Shown here: positions 53,618 to 61,192 of the stretch, in pieces
How the letters are laid out: each line of letters starts with the position of its first letter
Position numbering within the stretch: position 1 is the first letter of the stretch
Assembly (NCBI RefSeq): GCF_013294005.1
Contig: NZ_JABSNK010000009.1
Location: 1 to 64,000 of the forward strand
From: Flavobacterium gelidicaeli
GTDB lineage: Bacteria; Bacteroidota; Bacteroidia; Flavobacteriales; Flavobacteriaceae
Reading direction: 5' to 3'
Length of the DNA stretch: 64,000 nt
Position numbers and translations under genes: made by a program
Notes under the pieces: model-generated
Seen by the model: only the letters and a program-made list of their open reading frames with translations
What the model was told of the DNA's origin: nothing
Databases searched by the model: none

Positions 53618-54685
53618 ATGAATTTAAACCAAATTATAAATTCTTTTTCTCTTAAGCCCATTATTACTTATAGCATAGTAATTTTAGGCTGTATTTTATT
53701 GGGGTTATTACTAAGGTGGGGGTTATTTTGGCTTCTTACATTTTCTAACACTAAGAAACCAACCGTTTTAAAAGCACAATTACTCAAGCATTTAAAAAAA
53801 CCAGCTAAATTCCTGTTACCATTTCTATTTATCTACAGCTCTTTTAGTATTATTGGATTAGCATCTTACTGGCAAACAATCGTTGAAAGTTTAATCATTA
53901 TCAACTTCTCATGGATATTGATTGCATTATTGAATGCAGCCGAAGAAATTGTACAACAAAAATTTACTGTTGATGGCTTCCATCAAGCCAAAGAAAGAAA
54001 AGTCTTGACGCAACTGCGCTTCATGAAGAGTTTTTCAATTATCATTATTATCACTATTGCCATTGCTGTTGTTTTATGGAATATTCCTGCAGCAAGAAAA
54101 TTAGGTACAACCATACTAACTTCGGCAGGTGTAATTGGTATCATTGCGGGTGTTGCCGCCCAAAAATCAATTGCCAATCTTATTACGGGTTTTCAAATAG
54201 CCTTTACTCAGCCTATAAAAATTGATGATGAAGTTGTTATTCAAGGGGAGTTTGGTACTGTCGAAGATATCACACTTACCTATGTTGTGATCAAAACTTG
54301 GGATTGGAGGCGACTCGTTGTTCCTCTTAATTTTTTTAGTGACAACTCATTTGTAAATTGGACTTTTAGTTCTAGAGAATTAATTGGTAGTGTTTTTATT
54401 TCTGTAGATTATACTTTTCCTGTTGCTAAACTGAGAACAAAACTAATAGCACTTTTAAATGACAACCTGCTATGGGATAAAAAAGTTGGGGAACTATTAG
54501 TTACTAAAAGCGATGATCGAGCAATGGAATTGCGTTGTACGTTTAGTGCTAAAAACGCCTCAGATGTTTGGACCTTACGCTGTCAAATGAGAGAACAACT
54601 CATAGGTTTTATACAAGAAAATTATCCTGATTCTTTACCAAAATTAAGACAAGTAGACGAATTTAAAAAAAGTAAAAATGAGTGA
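53618..54685 (+). CDS. MscS-family mechanosensitive channel
   Basis: Small-conductance type channel of 355 aa. Four to five hydrophobic segments precede the pore helix GVIGIIAGVAAQKSIANLITGFQIAF, followed by the beta domain with IDDEVVIQGEFGTVEDITLTYVVIKTWD. I use the ATG at 53618; a TTG four codons upstream lies inside the -7 element and cannot be the start of this transcript. It overlaps the next gene, a PAS kinase, by 8 nt. Release of solutes on osmotic downshift is the family role. Confidence 0.9.
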   Translation: MNLNQIINSFSLKPIITYSIVILGCILLGLLLRWGLFWLLTFSNTKKPTVLKAQLLKHLKKPAKFLLPFLFIYSSFSIIGLASYWQTIVESLIIINFSWILIALLNAAEEIVQQKFTVDGFHQAKERKVLTQLRFMKSFSIIIIITIAIAVVLWNIPAARKLGTTILTSAGVIGIIAGVAAQKSIANLITGFQIAFTQPIKIDDEVVIQGEFGTVEDITLTYVVIKTWDWRRLVVPLNFFSDNSFVNWTFSSRELIGSVFISVDYTFPVAKLRTKLIALLNDNLLWDKKVGELLVTKSDDRAMELRCTFSAKNASDVWTLRCQMREQLIGFIQENYPDSLPKLRQVDEFKKSKNE

Positions 54686-56708
54686 TAGTGCCAAAGACAA
54701 CCTACTTTTTAAAAATATTTTTCACTCCTCTGTGGAAGGAATTTTAGTCATTGATGACAAGGGATTAATAATTAAAGCAAATCCAGCTGGTGAGCAAATG
54801 TTTGGTTACAGTTCACAAGAATTAATTCATCAAGATGTAGAGAATCTCATTCCTTCTCGCTTTAAAAACAACCACCATTCTCATAGAGCTAACTATAATT
54901 CAAAACCCAAGGCAAGACGTATGGGACATGATTTGGATTTATGGGGATTAAAAAAAGATGGTTCTCAATTTCAATTAGAAATAAGCTTGAGCCCTACAGA
55001 AATAGATAATAAAAAAGTAGTAATTGCTTTTATTATTGATGTTACAGAGCGTATGGCTGCAAAACATGCCTTAATCGTTAGTGAAAGCCGAATGGCTGAA
55101 GCACAGCAAATTGCACATGTAGGTAACTGGTACTGGAACTTACAAACAAATGAACGAAGCTGGTCAAACGAGTTCTATAGAATTTACGGTCTTGAACCTG
55201 GTGATGTACGACTCAACAAAGACACTTTAAGTAATTTTATTCATCCAGATGACAGAGAAAATACTTTAAAAATAGTAGCTCTTGCTATTGAAAATCAAAC
55301 AGATTATCAATACGAGAAAACAATTATTAGACCCGATGGTTCTTTAAGAAATGTTTTAACCAAAGGGAAAATTGTATCTGATGCGAATAGTAATACAAAA
55401 GAAATGTATGGTACTATTCAAGATATTACTAAGCAAAAAAAAGCCGAAGAACAGCTAAAAGATAGTGAAGAAAATTTACGGAATTACACCATAGAATTAA
55501 AAGAAAAAGTAACAGAACGCACTACTGAGCTGAATGCGATAGTTCAAAAATTGACCAAATTAAATGTAAATCTCAATAACCAAATTCATGTCACCAAAGA
55601 GGCCGAAAGAAAAGCCTTAAACAGCAAGCAATTGCTAGATAATGTTTCTCATAATTTCCCTAAAGGATTTATTGCCGTTGTTGATTCTAAATTGAGGATT
55701 GTATTTGTCGAAGGGGAAGAGGTTATAGCATTGGGTTTTGAAAATTTGGTAGAGAACAAAACCGTACTTGGCGATGTTGTTGGTGTCTCAGATGAAATAA
55801 AGAAAATCTCCAGAGAAAAAATAGTAAAAACGCTTGAAGGGGAACATCTCTCCTATGAAATCGAATTTAGAGACAATCACTACCTAGTTAATACCACCCC
55901 ATTGTACAATGATAATAATACTATAGAACAAGTTTTATTAGTTTATAATAATATCACTTTACAAAAGAAGGCTGAATTTGAAATGTTTAATACCTTAAAA
56001 AAAGAACAAGAATTGAGCGAGTTAAAATCGCGTTTTATTTCTATGGCTTCCCACGAATTTAGGACTCCGTTGAGCGCCATTTTATCTTCGGCTATTTTAA
56101 TCGAAAAACAAAATGGTGTTGGAAAAGAAGCTAAAAGAATAAATTATGTGTCTAAAATAAGATCGAATGTAAAGAATTTGGTCGTAATTCTAAATGATTT
56201 TCTATCCCTGAGCAAACTACAAGAAGGAAAAATAATTGCTCAGCCTGTATTATTCGATTTGGTTGCATTCACAAAATCATTACTCGAAGAATTAGAGGAC
56301 ATCAAAAAAAAGGGACAAATTATAAGGCTACAGTCTGAAAATTCAATAATTGAAGCTTTTTTAGATTTAAAATTAATCAAGCATATCATTTATAATCTTG
56401 TTTCTAATGCTATAAAATATTCAGAAGAAAATAAAGAAATAATTATCAAAATAAAAAGTAATAATGAGCATGTAAACATTGAAATAATTGATGAAGGAAT
56501 AGGTATTCCTATCGAAGATCAAAACAATATGTTTCAAAGGTTTTATCGCGCTAATAACGCATCAAATATTCAAGGAACTGGTTTAGGTCTCAATATTGTG
56601 AAACAGTATACTGAATTAATGGGTGGTACTATTACTTTTAAAAGTGAATTAAAAGAAGGCGCTACTTTTTATATTGAATTTCCATTAGATACTAAAAAAA
56701 ATGAGTAA
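54678..56708 (+). CDS. multi-PAS sensor histidine kinase
   Basis: Soluble kinase of 676 aa. PAS1 (about 8-130) resembles the FixL type (His66 aligns with the haem His) but has Leu in place of the distal Arg (GHDLDLWG), so haem binding is uncertain. PAS2/PAC (about 145-260) has HVGNWYWNLQTNERSWSNEFYRIYG. A coiled coil and a third PAS-like domain (about 315-430) follow. HisKA carries FISMASHEFRTPLSAI and HATPase_c has NAIKYSEE, DEGIGIP, GTGLGLNIV. It overlaps the fused regulator gene by 8 nt and is most likely its partner. Confidence 0.9.
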   Translation: MSDSAKDNLLFKNIFHSSVEGILVIDDKGLIIKANPAGEQMFGYSSQELIHQDVENLIPSRFKNNHHSHRANYNSKPKARRMGHDLDLWGLKKDGSQFQLEISLSPTEIDNKKVVIAFIIDVTERMAAKHALIVSESRMAEAQQIAHVGNWYWNLQTNERSWSNEFYRIYGLEPGDVRLNKDTLSNFIHPDDRENTLKIVALAIENQTDYQYEKTIIRPDGSLRNVLTKGKIVSDANSNTKEMYGTIQDITKQKKAEEQLKDSEENLRNYTIELKEKVTERTTELNAIVQKLTKLNVNLNNQIHVTKEAERKALNSKQLLDNVSHNFPKGFIAVVDSKLRIVFVEGEEVIALGFENLVENKTVLGDVVGVSDEIKKISREKIVKTLEGEHLSYEIEFRDNHYLVNTTPLYNDNNTIEQVLLVYNNITLQKKAEFEMFNTLKKEQELSELKSRFISMASHEFRTPLSAILSSAILIEKQNGVGKEAKRINYVSKIRSNVKNLVVILNDFLSLSKLQEGKIIAQPVLFDLVAFTKSLLEELEDIKKKGQIIRLQSENSIIEAFLDLKLIKHIIYNLVSNAIKYSEENKEIIIKIKSNNEHVNIEIIDEGIGIPIEDQNNMFQRFYRANNASNIQGTGLGLNIVKQYTELMGGTITFKSELKEGATFYIEFPLDTKKNE

Positions 56709-57771
56709 AATACTTATAATTGAAGACAATCAGGACGTACGAGAAAATACTGCTGAAATTCTTGAGCTAGAAAACTACGTTGTTATTACCGCCGAAAACG
56801 GTAAAATTGGTATTCAAAAAGCCCTAGAGCATATTCCTGATATTATTATATGTGATATTATGATGCCTGAAATAGATGGGTATGGTGTATATGATGCTTT
56901 AACGAACAATACGATAACCGCTAGTATTCCGTTTATATTTCTCACCGCTAAATCTGGACAAGCAGACATCAGAAAAGGGATGAATTTAGGTGTAGACGAT
57001 TATCTAATCAAACCATTTGAAGAGGAAGATTTATTAGGAGCAATAGCATGTCGCATCAAGAAAAAGAAATTTTTAGAAAAAGAATATTCTAAAAGTATTC
57101 ACGGTTTTAATGAGTTTCTTAATGAGGCTTCAACATATTTAAATCTTGAAGATTTATCTAAAAATCGAAGCATTAAAAAATATAAAAACAAAGAAAATAT
57201 TTTTACCGAAGGAAGTGCTGCGCATCAATTGTACTTTATTCAAAGTGGTAATGTAAAAACCTATAGAACAACTGAATCAGGAAAGGAATTTGTTATTGCA
57301 TTGTATGGCCCTGGAGATTTTATAGGGCAACTATCTCTTCTTGCTAGTGCAGGTACTTACGCCGAAACTGCTAGTGTTTTAGAAGACGCGGAGGTTCTGG
57401 CAATTCCGAAACATGATTTTACACAACTGCTCTATGGCAATAAAGAAGTATCTAATAAATTTTTTGGTATGATTTCTAATAATATTATCGAACTCCAAGA
57501 GCAATTGGTCGATATGGCTTTTGCAACTGTACGACAACGTACTGCTAAAGTGCTTTTAGAATTAGACAAAAAGGGAATGATTAAGGATGAAAATCATACT
57601 GGAATAAGCATTCCTAGAGATGATTTTGCGGGACTTATAGGTACTGCAACAGAAACTGCTATTAGAATGTTAACTGAATTTAAAAACGAAGGATTAATAG
57701 GTGTTGAAACTAATAGAAGGCTAGTTTTATTAAATAAAAATAAACTAAAACAAGTTGCTAAAAATCATTAA
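56701..57771 (+). CDS. REC-Crp/Fnr fusion response regulator, second copy
   Basis: Same architecture as the regulator at 45569-46621: REC with Asp52 (IICDIMMPEIDG), a cNMP-type beta-roll (about 160-270, IFTEGSAAHQLYFIQSGNVKTYR) and a Crp-type HTH (RDDFAGLIGTATETAIRML). The recognition helix reads Glu318-Thr-Ala-Ile321-Arg322; the Ser of the FNR ExxSR pattern is Ile here, so DNA preference may differ. Its operon is headed by a regulon operator. The two regulators are clearly paralogues, with kinases of different sensory input. Confidence 0.9.
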   Translation: MSKILIIEDNQDVRENTAEILELENYVVITAENGKIGIQKALEHIPDIIICDIMMPEIDGYGVYDALTNNTITASIPFIFLTAKSGQADIRKGMNLGVDDYLIKPFEEEDLLGAIACRIKKKKFLEKEYSKSIHGFNEFLNEASTYLNLEDLSKNRSIKKYKNKENIFTEGSAAHQLYFIQSGNVKTYRTTESGKEFVIALYGPGDFIGQLSLLASAGTYAETASVLEDAEVLAIPKHDFTQLLYGNKEVSNKFFGMISNNIIELQEQLVDMAFATVRQRTAKVLLELDKKGMIKDENHTGISIPRDDFAGLIGTATETAIRMLTEFKNEGLIGVETNRRLVLLNKNKLKQVAKNH

Positions 57772-57862
57772 TATTTTCTTTACTACTTATAACATTAATC
57801 CAGAATTACAAATCAACATTTTCATATTATAGTCCTACTTTGGGCAACCTAATTGTATTTAA

Positions 57863-57896
57863 AAAGGAACTAAGACTAAATTGTCTTAGTTCCTTT
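57863..57896 (-). terminator. terminator of the 22-codon gene (possibly bidirectional)
   Basis: Perfect 14-bp stem AAAGGAACTAAGAC (57863-57876) / GTCTTAGTTCCTTT (57883-57896). The extended U tract is on the minus strand, which points to the short minus-strand unit starting near 58052; the stem may also end the plus-strand regulator operon. Imperfect direct repeats TAGTCCTACTTT flank it (57830-57841, 57905-57916). Confidence 0.75.
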
Positions 57897-57935
57897 GAAA
57901 GTATTAGTCCTACTTTATAATTGTATTTTTAATTA

Positions 57936-58004
57936 TTAACAACCAATTGCTAATTTTAAAAAACACCCTGCACAAACAACTTCTAATACTTTCAAGACTT
58001 TCAT
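57936..58004 (-). CDS. unannotated 22-residue hydrophobic Cys-containing peptide
   Basis: The frame starts MKVLKVLEVV and has Cys at 11, 14 and 22 (CAGC in the middle, GC at the end). It is basic at the start, then strongly hydrophobic, so it could associate with the membrane or bind a metal or thiol partner. Support comes from context: a full -7 element 52 nt upstream, a regulon operator at exactly 23 bp before it, and a strong terminator with minus-strand U tract 40 nt downstream. A non-coding RNA from the same unit is the alternative. No family is recognised. Confidence 0.55.
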   Translation of the reverse strand: MKVLKVLEVVCAGCFLKLAIGC

Positions 58005-58055
58005 TACCACAGTGAAAATCTATATTTTAAACAACAATTTTCTTTTTTTATACCA

Positions 58056-58098
58056 CAAAAATAGTAACTGTTTGCCATCTTCTAAATGACCTACATCA
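58056..58098 (-). promoter_or_regulatory. regulon operator plus promoter of the small-peptide unit
   Basis: In minus-strand direction TGAT-GTAG-GTCA (58098-58087), 23 bp, then TATTTTTG (58063-58056; full match). It points away from the sigma-like gene and toward the 22-codon frame. Confidence 0.75.
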
Positions 58099-58221
58099 GT
58101 TTTATATTATTTTTAAGCTCTTGTTTCTAAAGAACTTTTTCTTGAAATCATCTTATCTTAAGATAATGCTCCTATTTTACAGTTAAAATTTAAGTGAACA
58201 ACCTAATCAATTTTAACAGAC

Positions 58222-58264
58222 TGACCTGCGTCATTTTAGAAAAAAAATCAAGTACCTATCTTTA
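58222..58264 (+). promoter_or_regulatory. regulon operator plus promoter of the sigma-like operon
   Basis: TGAC-CTGC-GTCA followed by TTTTA (58222-58233), 23-bp spacer, TATCTTTA (58257-58264; 5 of 6), about 27 nt before the ATG at 58291. Confidence 0.78.
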
Positions 58265-58290
58265 CAATAAACTTATTAAAGTAATCACTC

Positions 58291-59061
58291 ATGCAAACAA
58301 AAATTTCATATTACCAAAATAAAAAAGAGTTCCGTTTATTCGTTAGTAATACGTATCAGGATCTTATTAAACTAAAAAAAGATGACGATAAACCTTCTTT
58401 TAATGTATTGGTGTTAAAAATTATGCCTGAAATAAAAAAGTATGTAAACGGGCAACTCAATATTGCAATTAAAAAAGGGCATTTTCCCAAAAATAAAATC
58501 AAAGCTGACGATATTATTGACCAACTTTTTATCGAAATCTATGATCACATTGATGAGGTAAAACAAGAGAAGGATTTTTATCTCTGGTTGTTTAAGAAAA
58601 CGAATGAACTTCTAGACGATATTACTGTAGAAGAAGAGTTTGATGAATTTTTCTTTAAAAACATTGATGATTATTCTAAACCAGAATGGGATGCTATGCA
58701 AGAAAATTTTAGCACTGATGGAGATGGACATCTCTTGATGATAGAAGAACTTGATGACATTTCATACAACCATAACGACTATACTTTAAATCATGTTTTT
58801 ATAGAAGACAATCAAAAAGCGTTGATCGAAAAAATAGACAAAGAATTAAGTGCCGAAGAAATTCAAAATCACATTCAAATGGTACTCTACAATTTGCCTT
58901 ATTCCATGCGCAATGTATTTGAATTGTTCACTATTGAACAACTAGAATTAGAAGAAATTGCCAAAATTAGAAACAATACCCTAGAAGAAGTTTCCCAACT
59001 TTTAAATGACGCTAAACAAGCATTACAAGCAAGTTTCCTTAAAAGATTTGCTATTGATTAA
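58291..59061 (+). CDS. sigma-70-family (ECF-like) RNA polymerase sigma factor, atypical
   Basis: A 256-aa protein. Residues about 40-110 resemble sigma region 2 (IIDQLFIEIYDHIDEV ... FYLWLFKKTNELLDD), and 190-250 resemble region 4 with an HTH (LPYSMRNVFELFTIEQLELEEIAKIRNNTLEEVSQLLNDAKQAL). Between them lies an acidic insert of about 70 residues (110-180), which is unusual for an ECF sigma. No anti-sigma gene is adjacent; two small proteins follow on the same strand and may take that role. An operator-promoter of the predicted regulon lies directly upstream. Confidence 0.72.
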   Translation: MQTKISYYQNKKEFRLFVSNTYQDLIKLKKDDDKPSFNVLVLKIMPEIKKYVNGQLNIAIKKGHFPKNKIKADDIIDQLFIEIYDHIDEVKQEKDFYLWLFKKTNELLDDITVEEEFDEFFFKNIDDYSKPEWDAMQENFSTDGDGHLLMIEELDDISYNHNDYTLNHVFIEDNQKALIEKIDKELSAEEIQNHIQMVLYNLPYSMRNVFELFTIEQLELEEIAKIRNNTLEEVSQLLNDAKQALQASFLKRFAID

Positions 59062-59125
59062 TATAACTTTATTAATTAAAAATTCTTAGCATTAGCACTA
59101 TTAAAATAAATTAAAACAAACAATT

Positions 59126-59533
59126 ATGAGCACAGCTATTTTAAATCCAAAAGCACAGTTCTTACTTGGTGCAGGATTAGACGTTTTACACTTTGAAAGT
59201 AAAGAATGGTTAGACCACATTAATTTATGGAAAGACGAAATCACATTTTTTAATGTAGTATTAAAGAAAAAATCAACTGCTGAAAAAAGTAATTCTAACT
59301 ATCAAAAGATATTAAACAATATTGATACTATTTACAATGATTTATTTCAAGACTTAGAACAAAGTATTATTGAACACGAAAAATTATTATCCAAAATTGA
59401 AAAAGGTGACAAGGGATTATCCGATAATGATTACAGAGAAAAACATCAACAAATTCTTCTAAGAATGAACACTTTTACTAAAGATTTTGTCAAATTCAAA
59501 AAAATGTTATTTGATTATGAAAAAGGACTATAA
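59126..59533 (+). CDS. hypothetical coiled-coil protein
   Basis: A 135-aa helical protein. The start (FLLGAGLDVLHFESKEWLDHINLWKDEITFFN) is followed by heptad-like helices (NIDTIYNDLFQDLEQSIIEHEKLLSKI, MNTFTKDFVKFKKMLFDY). No signal peptide, membrane segment or known family. It lies 64 nt after the sigma-like gene with no promoter element between, so it is probably in the same operon. Interaction with the sigma-like protein is possible but unsupported. Confidence 0.65.
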   Translation: MSTAILNPKAQFLLGAGLDVLHFESKEWLDHINLWKDEITFFNVVLKKKSTAEKSNSNYQKILNNIDTIYNDLFQDLEQSIIEHEKLLSKIEKGDKGLSDNDYREKHQQILLRMNTFTKDFVKFKKMLFDYEKGL

Positions 59534-59587
59534 TTTTAAAAAGTAAATAACAAGCATATTTCTTTATTAATTTAGAAACTACAAGCC

Positions 59588-59947
59588 ATGCAACTATTAC
59601 TATACAAGAAAAAATACAAAGTAAATGACAATATTCAAAATTTCATGCATTTTTACAATGCTAAAAACATGAAACATTTGGCTAGTGATTTATTAGATAA
59701 GGGATTATCGCCAGATCAAATTGCTAATGCATTTACAACAGCTATCAAAGTCGCAAATGTTTCAGGAATTGAAGTTGAAAAACATTTTATGCCCATTTAT
59801 AGCGGCATCAATAACGAAATAATTCAAGATTGCAAACTGTCTGATTTAGGTTATGGTTTGGTACTAATGAACGCCGATTCCAATTTATCTACTGTTGGTG
59901 CTTTTCAAATAGATATTTTAAAAGGATACCTTAAAAAACGTTCCTAA
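59588..59947 (+). CDS. hypothetical small soluble protein
   Basis: A 119-aa protein of mixed helical pattern (NMKHLASDLLDKGLSPDQIANAFTTAIKVANVSG), ending with KLSDLGYGLVLMNAD and a basic tail. The last part faintly recalls the KLS-x-Y-L-x-x-x-N-A-D pattern in DinD/Bro-type proteins, which is not enough for an assignment. It is the last gene of the sigma-like operon, 54 nt after the coiled-coil gene, and is followed by a strong terminator. Confidence 0.65.
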   Translation: MQLLLYKKKYKVNDNIQNFMHFYNAKNMKHLASDLLDKGLSPDQIANAFTTAIKVANVSGIEVEKHFMPIYSGINNEIIQDCKLSDLGYGLVLMNADSNLSTVGAFQIDILKGYLKKRS

Positions 59948-59958
59948 CTCTTTAAATC

Positions 59959-60001
59959 AAAAGAGGATAAACAGCATTAAATCTGTTTATCCTCTTTTTT
60001 T
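59959..60001 (+). terminator. intrinsic terminator of the sigma-like operon
   Basis: Perfect 16-bp stem AAAAGAGGATAAACAG (59959-59974) / CTGTTTATCCTCTTTT (59983-59998), 8-nt loop, T residues following. Confidence 0.9.
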
Positions 60002-60032
60002 ACTTGAATTAGTAAGCTTAAATTAAATAAAC

Positions 60033-60929
60033 CTACTTCAAAAAATCAGGATTTTCATATGCTGGATTAGGGTATTTATAAAACCCCTCACCTGTAGCAA
60101 CACCTAATTTATTTTTATCAATAAAATGCTCTTTTAAGTATTTTACCGTTTTTATTTTTAACGCATCTTCCGTTTTCTCTGCTGCAATTACATTAACATT
60201 ATACGCCGTTGTAATGCCTATAACATCTAAAATTCCAAAAGGCCCTACTGGCGCACCAGTTGCTTTTATCCATGTTTTATCTATCGTCTCCACATCAGCA
60301 ACTTCGTTCACTAACAAGTTAGTCGCAGCACTTAATAAAGGTACTAATAAAGAGTTAAGAATGTATCCAGGTTGTTCTTTAAGTACTGGCAAAGCGAGCA
60401 TACCAATAGCCTTAGCAAAAAGCACTACATCTTTAAAAACAGTAGGATCAGTTCCTGCATGGCCCATGATTTCGGCTGTGTTGTGAATCCAAATTGTGTT
60501 TGCAAAATGTAACGCCAAAAACTTTGCTGGTCTTCCTGTAGCATCTGCAAAATCACTTGGTAAAAGCGTTGATGAGTTGGTCGCAAAAATTGTTTTTTCG
60601 GGAGCAACTTTGGCTAATTTATGGTAAAAATCAATTTTAATCGCTGGATTTTCTGGAACCGCTTCAATCAGCAAGTCGGCATTTGCAACTGCTGCTCCTA
60701 AATCAGCATTATAACTCAGGTTTTTAAAGGTGGCATCCAACTGTTCTTGCGTTGCCTTCAAATCTTTTTTATAGGATTCACTCAAGTCTTTGAATTTTGC
60801 TTTAGCTTTTTCTAATACAGCATCATTTATGTCATAAACGGTCACATTAAACCCATGAAATGCGGTTTGAAAAGCAATTTGGTATCCTAAAACACCACTT
60901 CCTGCTACGGTAATATTTTTATAGTTCAT
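60033..60929 (-). CDS. 3-hydroxyacyl-CoA dehydrogenase (3-hydroxybutyryl-CoA type)
   Basis: NAD-dependent oxidation of a 3-hydroxyacyl-CoA to the 3-oxo form, or the reverse. The N-terminal NAD site is ITVAGSGVLGYQIAFQTAFHG, the segment LLIEAVPENPAIKIDFYHKL follows, and FATNSSTLLPSDFA with LALHFANTIW contain the catalytic Ser and His regions. The C-terminal domain begins with PGYILNSLLVPLLSAA. The 298-aa length fits the single-domain enzyme. It stands alone under a regulon operator (61061-61103), so it may balance NADH or use storage acyl compounds when electron acceptors are limited. Its exact substrate is not visible. Confidence 0.88.
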   Translation of the reverse strand: MNYKNITVAGSGVLGYQIAFQTAFHGFNVTVYDINDAVLEKAKAKFKDLSESYKKDLKATQEQLDATFKNLSYNADLGAAVANADLLIEAVPENPAIKIDFYHKLAKVAPEKTIFATNSSTLLPSDFADATGRPAKFLALHFANTIWIHNTAEIMGHAGTDPTVFKDVVLFAKAIGMLALPVLKEQPGYILNSLLVPLLSAATNLLVNEVADVETIDKTWIKATGAPVGPFGILDVIGITTAYNVNVIAAEKTEDALKIKTVKYLKEHFIDKNKLGVATGEGFYKYPNPAYENPDFLK

Positions 60930-61060
60930 TTTATAATATTTAAATTGTTATTCTGTTTTAGCCAAAATATTGCCTTATCTATTTATTGAAATTCAAGTTT
61001 GATGCAGTATAATTTTGTCATACATCTTACTATTTTTTCTCAAATAAAATAAGATTACTT

Positions 61061-61103
61061 CAAAATTAGCAATTTAAAGATAATTATAAAATGATCTAAG
61101 TCA
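61061..61103 (-). promoter_or_regulatory. regulon operator plus promoter of the hydroxyacyl-CoA dehydrogenase gene
   Basis: Minus-strand direction: TGAC-TTAG-ATCA (61103-61092), 23 bp, TAATTTTG (61068-61061; full match). The leader to the ATG at 60929 is about 128 nt. Confidence 0.8.
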
Positions 61104-61106
61104 GTG

Positions 61107-61145
61107 AAAAAAAAGCCCTAATCTGTCAATAGAATTAGGGCTTTT
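61107..61145 (-). terminator. intrinsic terminator of the BON-domain gene
   Basis: Perfect 12-bp stem AAAAGCCCTAAT (61111-61122) / ATTAGGGCTTTT (61134-61145); its minus-strand T tract ends 3 nt before the operator of the next gene. Confidence 0.88.
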
Positions 61146-61192
61146 AATAAGAAAACAATTGTAAATAATTCTTCGTTATCTTTTGATTAAAA

